From positions 1 through 64,000 of the forward strand of contig SVJZ01000008.1 in NCBI GenBank assembly GCA_015068705.1: a stretch of DNA of 64,000 bases, given 5' to 3'. Under the pieces are notes generated by a model that was not told the origin of the DNA, made no database searches, and saw nothing but the letters and a program-made list of their open reading frames with translations. Both the position numbers and the translations under genes were made by a program. The stretch comes from Oscillospiraceae bacterium (lineage in GTDB: Bacteria; Bacillota; Clostridia; UMGS1810). Every line of letters begins with the position of its first letter. The first letter of the stretch is position 1. This document shows positions 60,133 to 64,000 of this stretch, piece by piece.

Positions 60133-61151
60133 GATGATATCTCCTCTCCCGATTGTTGCTTGGTATTATCTTGGACAAAATCGGGGGATTTTATGCTGGT
60201 GACCGGCACAAAATATTGTCCATCCTCGGCAAGCTCTATCCCAACTACGGCATACACCGTTCCGTCTGATTGCAAAAAGACGCAGCAATCATCCGCATTT
60301 GCAAAAGGACAGGCGCCGGTTTCGCGTGCGGGCAGGGCAACTGCAATTCTGCGTGCGGATTCATTGATTCCCAGAAGGTATCCGCCATGTTTTCCAACGG
60401 CAAACAGCGCCTGCGGTGAAGAGAGCAGGTGGGAGAGCGCAGAGAGTGCTACGGGTGGCTCGGATGAATTGACCTGATACCAGTGATATCCTTCGGGCAG
60501 GCGGAGCGCACGGGTGGCATGCGGGAGCAGAGCATGTTTTAAATCCGAAAAATAGCGGTCGGCAATTCCATTTTCGGGAGAGCGGGTGCGGCGGAGTGTG
60601 TGCAGTGCTTCGAGCGTATCCAGTGCACGGCGGATGGGGTTTTCAATCTGGTCGGACATATCCATAAAGGCACGATATGTTTTATTTTGCTGCAAACGGG
60701 TGAGCATGTCGGGCTGTGGCGGCTCGGGTGGTGCCGGTTCTGTCTGGTCGGCAGGGGGCGGTGGGGATGTACATGGCGGCTGATTGTCGGGAGAAGGGTT
60801 TGGGATTTGAAAAAATGCAGAAAGGGGGTAAGGGTTACCCCAAAAGCCGGTTGCCATGACAAACTCTTCCCGGGTGTCGGTGTGACACCGTATCACTGCC
60901 GCACCATCGTATTGGTCGGGGATGAAAAGGGTGTCTTCCAGGATTGCCTCGTTACCCTGTGTGGGAATGAGGGAAATTTTATGCGGTGGTTTGTCGGCAC
61001 CGCAGAGCAGATAAAGACGAATGACCTCACGGTCGGTGAGGGGAGTATTCAGGCAGGCAAGCAGTGTAATTGCAGTGCCGCCGCGACAGGGTTCCAGCCG
61101 GAGTGCGCCTTGCAGGGCGGATTGGGGGTTGCCGAGTATGAGGATGGGCAT
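60129..61151 (-). CDS. Unknown 340-residue protein with Pro-rich linker
   Basis: Two parts: an N-terminal beta-rich domain (residues 1-110; MPILILGNPQSALQGAL, TREEFVMATGFWG) and a C-terminal domain (about 160-330), joined by a proline/glutamate linker (about 118-150). No signal peptide, membrane helix or known catalytic motif. Its SD is the 3' arm of a perfect 14-bp hairpin at 61154-61191. It overlaps a small helical gene. It lies downstream of the Clp ATPase gene on the same strand. I cannot assign a function. Confidence 0.7.
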   Translation of the reverse strand: MPILILGNPQSALQGALRLEPCRGGTAITLLACLNTPLTDREVIRLYLLCGADKPPHKISLIPTQGNEAILEDTLFIPDQYDGAAVIRCHTDTREEFVMATGFWGNPYPLSAFFQIPNPSPDNQPPCTSPPPPADQTEPAPPEPPQPDMLTRLQQNKTYRAFMDMSDQIENPIRRALDTLEALHTLRRTRSPENGIADRYFSDLKHALLPHATRALRLPEGYHWYQVNSSEPPVALSALSHLLSSPQALFAVGKHGGYLLGINESARRIAVALPARETGACPFANADDCCVFLQSDGTVYAVVGIELAEDGQYFVPVTSIKSPDFVQDNTKQQSGEEISS

Positions 61152-61153
61152 AA

Positions 61154-61191
61154 AAATTCCTCCTTCATTTTATTATATGAAGGAGGAATTT
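61154..61191 (-). promoter_or_regulatory. Terminator-like hairpin that masks the SD of the 340-residue gene
   Basis: AAATTCCTCCTTCA pairs perfectly with TGAAGGAGGAATTT across ten bases. On the minus strand the 3' arm is the SD and TTTTT runs to the ATG. It may end the Clp transcript and also gate the next gene. Confidence 0.7.
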
Positions 61192-61211
61192 GGGTATGCG
61201 TATTTTTGCGG

Positions 61212-63497
61212 TTAGACCGTGACGGTGATGGCTCCGGCATCATCCAATCCAACGGTAATGGTGCTGCCATCGGCGACATCGCCCGAAAGCAGAAGGGTTG
61301 CCACCGCATCTTCCACCGAGGTCTGGATTTCACGGCGGATGGGACGTGCACCATAACGGGGATTATAGCTGTTGTCCAGAATTTTTGCCTTTGCGTCATG
61401 GGTGATGACAAAGCCCAGACCCATGTGGGAGAGGTCTTTTTTCAGGTCGCCCAGCATGAGATCTACAATCTGGAGCAACTGGTCATGGCTTAATTCTTTG
61501 AACTCAATCACCTCGTCCACCCGGTTTAAAAATTCGGGGCGGAACAGCTCTTTCAAGGTTTTTTCGATGCGATTGGACAGTTTATTGCCCTCGCCTCCAA
61601 AGCCGAGGGTGTTTGCTCCCACACTGGTGCCTGCGTTGGAGGTCATAATGATGATGGTGTTTTCAAAATTGACCACCCTGCCCTGGCTATCGGTGATACG
61701 ACCGTCATCTAAGATTTGCAGCAGGAGGTTAAATACATCCTCGTGCGCCTTTTCAATCTCATCCAGCAAGACCACCGAATAGGGTTTACGGCGGATTTTC
61801 TCGGTGAGTTGCCCTGCTTCGTCATAGCCCACATATCCGGGAGGAGCGCCAATGATTTTGGACACTGCGTGCTTTTCCATATATTCGCTCATGTCCAGCC
61901 GCACCAGTGCCCGTTCATCGTCAAACAGGCACTCGGCAAGGGATTTGACCAGTTCGGTTTTACCCACGCCGGTGGGACCGACAAAGATAAACGAAACGGG
62001 GCGTTTTTTGGACAGTTTGAGCGCACGATTGCGCCGTACGGCACGGGCAACGGCAGACACGGCAGCATCCTGCCCCACCACACGGCGGTGGAGCCGTTCT
62101 TCTAAATGCAACAGTTTTTCTCTGTCTGTTTCGGTGATGTTTTTGACCGGAATACCCGTCCACAGTTCAATTACCTGTCCGACATCCTCCAGGGTAAGGG
62201 GCGTTTGCCGTTGTTTTGCACGCAGTCCGGTGATTTCGCCCTCAAGGCGGCATTTATCACTCTTTAAGCGGGCAATTTCCTCATAGGGGATGTCTTCGGT
62301 TTGTTGCTCCAACTGTTCTAACTGTGCGCACACGGCGTTCAGCTCGGTGGTGGATGCAATAATCTGCTTGGAGTAGGGGTTTTTGATATTTACTTTGGAC
62401 GCCGCTTCGTCAATGACATCAATCGCCTTGTCGGGCAGATAGCGGTCGGTGATATATTTACTCGAAAGGCTTACCACCTCACGGATGAGGGAATCATCGA
62501 TGGTGAGGTTGTGGTAGAGCTCGTAATACTCTTTGGTGCCCTGCAGGATGCGTACGGCATCTTCAAAGGACGGCTCGTCGATGATAACCGACTGGAACCG
62601 GCGTTCTAATGCGGCATCCTTTTCGACATATTTGCGGTATTCATCCAGTGTGGTTGCACCGATGACCTGGATTTCACCCTTGGAGAGGGCGGGTTTTAAG
62701 ATGTTTGCGGCGTTCATGGCACCATCGGCATCACCGGCACTGACAATGGAGTGGATTTCATCGATGACCAAAATGGTATTGTCGGTTTTTGCCTCTTCCA
62801 CAATTCCTTTGAGCCGACCTTCAAACTGGCCGCGGTATTGGGTGCCTGCAACCACCGAGGCAAGGTCTAATAGGTAAACCTGCGCACCAACCAGCTTTTC
62901 CGGAACATCCCCCGATGCAATCCGCTGGGCAATTCCCTCGGCAATGGCGGTTTTACCCACGCCGGGAAGTCCCAAGAGAACCGGATTATTTTTGGTGCGG
63001 CGGTTTAAAATCTGAATGGCACGGTCTATCTCCCGTTCCCGTCCGATGACTTTATCCAGCAGGTCATTTTTTGCCTTTTCGGTGAGGTTGACCGCAAAAT
63101 GATTCAGACATTTTTTCTTTTTCTTTTCGTTTTGGATGCTCTTTTTTGCGTTTTTATCCTTGAGGGGGATGCGTTCTTCGCCAGTTGGCTCGCCATCCTC
63201 TTCCGAGCCCATTTCCATCAGGTTTCCGCCCGGCATCATACCTACGGGCATCATGCCCATCATATCCATCATTCCCTCGGGAAATTCGCCGCTTTCCACC
63301 ATCTCGGAAAATTCATCCACCATGGACTGGAGTTCTTCCGGGTCGATGGAAAATTGCTCTGCCAGTTGCTGGACGGGGGTGATACCCGTTTTGATGGCGC
63401 AGGAAAGGCAGTAACCTTCATTTATGGTCTGACTACCGTCCATCTTACTGACAAAGACGACGGCAGGACGTTTTTTACAAATATTGCAAAGTTTCAT
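61212..63497 (-). CDS. Clp ATPase with N-terminal zinc finger (ClpE/ClpC-like)
   Basis: A 761-residue AAA+ unfoldase with two ATPase domains. In place of the ClpC N-domain it opens with a four-cysteine finger ([19 protein letters not shown]), as in ClpE and McsA. A Met/Gly-rich segment (about 72-100) and a Lys-rich linker follow. AAA-1 has GLPGVGKT and ILVIDEIHS; the middle has a short coiled coil (about 395-435); AAA-2 has [10 protein letters not shown] and [13 protein letters not shown]. The late LGFGGEGN could be the ClpP-docking loop. It works with ClpP to degrade damaged proteins. I see no CtsR operator upstream. Confidence 0.92.
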   Translation of the reverse strand: MKLCNICKKRPAVVFVSKMDGSQTINEGYCLSCAIKTGITPVQQLAEQFSIDPEELQSMVDEFSEMVESGEFPEGMMDMMGMMPVGMMPGGNLMEMGSEEDGEPTGEERIPLKDKNAKKSIQNEKKKKKCLNHFAVNLTEKAKNDLLDKVIGREREIDRAIQILNRRTKNNPVLLGLPGVGKTAIAEGIAQRIASGDVPEKLVGAQVYLLDLASVVAGTQYRGQFEGRLKGIVEEAKTDNTILVIDEIHSIVSAGDADGAMNAANILKPALSKGEIQVIGATTLDEYRKYVEKDAALERRFQSVIIDEPSFEDAVRILQGTKEYYELYHNLTIDDSLIREVVSLSSKYITDRYLPDKAIDVIDEAASKVNIKNPYSKQIIASTTELNAVCAQLEQLEQQTEDIPYEEIARLKSDKCRLEGEITGLRAKQRQTPLTLEDVGQVIELWTGIPVKNITETDREKLLHLEERLHRRVVGQDAAVSAVARAVRRNRALKLSKKRPVSFIFVGPTGVGKTELVKSLAECLFDDERALVRLDMSEYMEKHAVSKIIGAPPGYVGYDEAGQLTEKIRRKPYSVVLLDEIEKAHEDVFNLLLQILDDGRITDSQGRVVNFENTIIIMTSNAGTSVGANTLGFGGEGNKLSNRIEKTLKELFRPEFLNRVDEVIEFKELSHDQLLQIVDLMLGDLKKDLSHMGLGFVITHDAKAKILDNSYNPRYGARPIRREIQTSVEDAVATLLLSGDVADGSTITVGLDDAGAITVTV

Positions 63498-63670
63498 GTT
63501 ATCCTCCGTTTGTAACAGTATATATGACTTGCTATTATAACATTATATCATAACTTTTTGGATTTTCAAGCGAAAAAGCACCCAAAAGGGAAAGAAATAT
63601 CATCCTGATATTGAATTTTTATGAGTAAAATTATATAATATGTGTATATTTTGTGAAGGAGGAAGGACAA

Positions 63671-64000
63671 ATGTCAAGAGCAGAGCAGGCAAGGGCATAT
63701 TTTAAGCAAGGGTATAACTGCGCACAGGCGGTGGTACTGGCATATCGGGATAAGATGGGCTTGGATGAACAAACGGCAGCGCGCCTTTCGTCGTCATTCG
63801 GAGGGGGCTTGGGCAGACTGCGTGAGGTATGCGGTGCAGTGTCGGGCGCATGTATGGTATTGGGTGCAGTTTCCGGTTATACCGAGGCAACCGACCAGGA
63901 GGGCAAGAAGGCACATTATGCCAGAATACAGGAGTTTGCACGCCGGTTTAAGGAGGAAAACGGATCCATCATCTGTCGTGAGTTATTGGGCGAAAAAAAG
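63671..64000 (+). CDS. C_GCAxxG_C_C family protein, 3' end cut by the window
   Basis: 110 residues are visible. YNCAQAVVLAYRDKMG, SSSFGGGLGRLREVCGAVSGACMVLG and IICRELLG are the spaced cysteines of the C_GCAxxG_C_C family (TIGR01909/PF09719), probably redox or metal binding. GAGGAAGGAC precedes the ATG. It diverges from the Clp ATPase gene. Family function is not established; the stop is beyond the window. Confidence 0.9.
   Translation, partial: MSRAEQARAYFKQGYNCAQAVVLAYRDKMGLDEQTAARLSSSFGGGLGRLREVCGAVSGACMVLGAVSGYTEATDQEGKKAHYARIQEFARRFKEENGSIICRELLGEKK

Overview
The window looks like chromosomal DNA of an anaerobic, spore-forming Clostridia (Firmicutes). The reasons are spmA/spmB, the darA-holB-ricT block, dprA-topA-trmFO in the usual Firmicutes order, a T-box leader, a 2[4Fe-4S] ferredoxin, feoAB, strong AGGAGG ribosome sites, and several S-layer-homology (SLH) and dockerin-like surface proteins. 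No prophage, transposase, rRNA operon or CRISPR array is visible. One tRNA gene, tRNA-Arg(UCU), is present.

Layout. 0-6.3 kb: rlmD with a suspicious 5' end, a sodium-solute symporter divergent from a LysR regulator, and a stand-alone trpB behind a T-box, a Shine-Dalgarno (SD)-masking hairpin and a 29-codon leader ORF. The tRNA-Arg follows, flanked by tRNA-3'-end-like repeats. 6.3-12.5 kb: a secreted GH26-like glycosidase preceded by phased 22-bp repeats, a BlaI/BlaR1-type pair with its operators and a small SLH protein, and tatD. 12.5-22 kb: housekeeping genes on the minus strand (metG, spmBA, a MATE exporter, trmFO, topA, dprA). 22-28 kb: an AraC regulator divergent from a four-gene redox operon (OYE-type flavoenzyme, SDR, FAD flavoprotein, TIM-barrel isomerase), ended by a strong terminator. 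28-34 kb: two small XRE repressors, a membrane protein, rsmI, a trmN6-like gene, ferredoxin, and darA-holB-ricT. 34-37.3 kb: an M14 peptidase, an ApbE-like lipoprotein-type FMN transferase and an amidohydrolase.

37.4-46 kb is the surface-layer region. A consensus promoter and a long structured leader precede three secreted proteins. The first has a half-dockerin, the second a cohesin-like domain plus a dockerin, and the third a cohesin-like domain plus three SLH domains. A separate 943-residue SLH surface protein follows. Read together, the three suggest a minimal stacked scaffold tethered to the wall. Their codons favour T-ending triplets (GCT, GTT, GGT), unlike the G/C-ending choice of neighbouring genes.

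46-64 kb: an aldose-epimerase-like protein and an FGGY kinase, a DtxR/MntR-type regulator with an operator over its own promoter, a 2-hydroxyacid dehydrogenase, feoA-feoB and a small Cys-rich Feo protein with three CTAAC/GTTAG palindromes, an M18 aminopeptidase, and a sugar operon (XRE-PfkB fusion, class II aldolase, GH2 beta-mannosidase-like enzyme). The end holds a 340-residue unknown protein coupled to a 57-residue protein, a zinc-finger ClpE/ClpC-type ATPase, and the start of a C_GCAxxG_C_C family gene cut by the window edge. Several families of short intergenic repeats are scattered throughout. At three loci a near-perfect hairpin hides the SD of the next gene.
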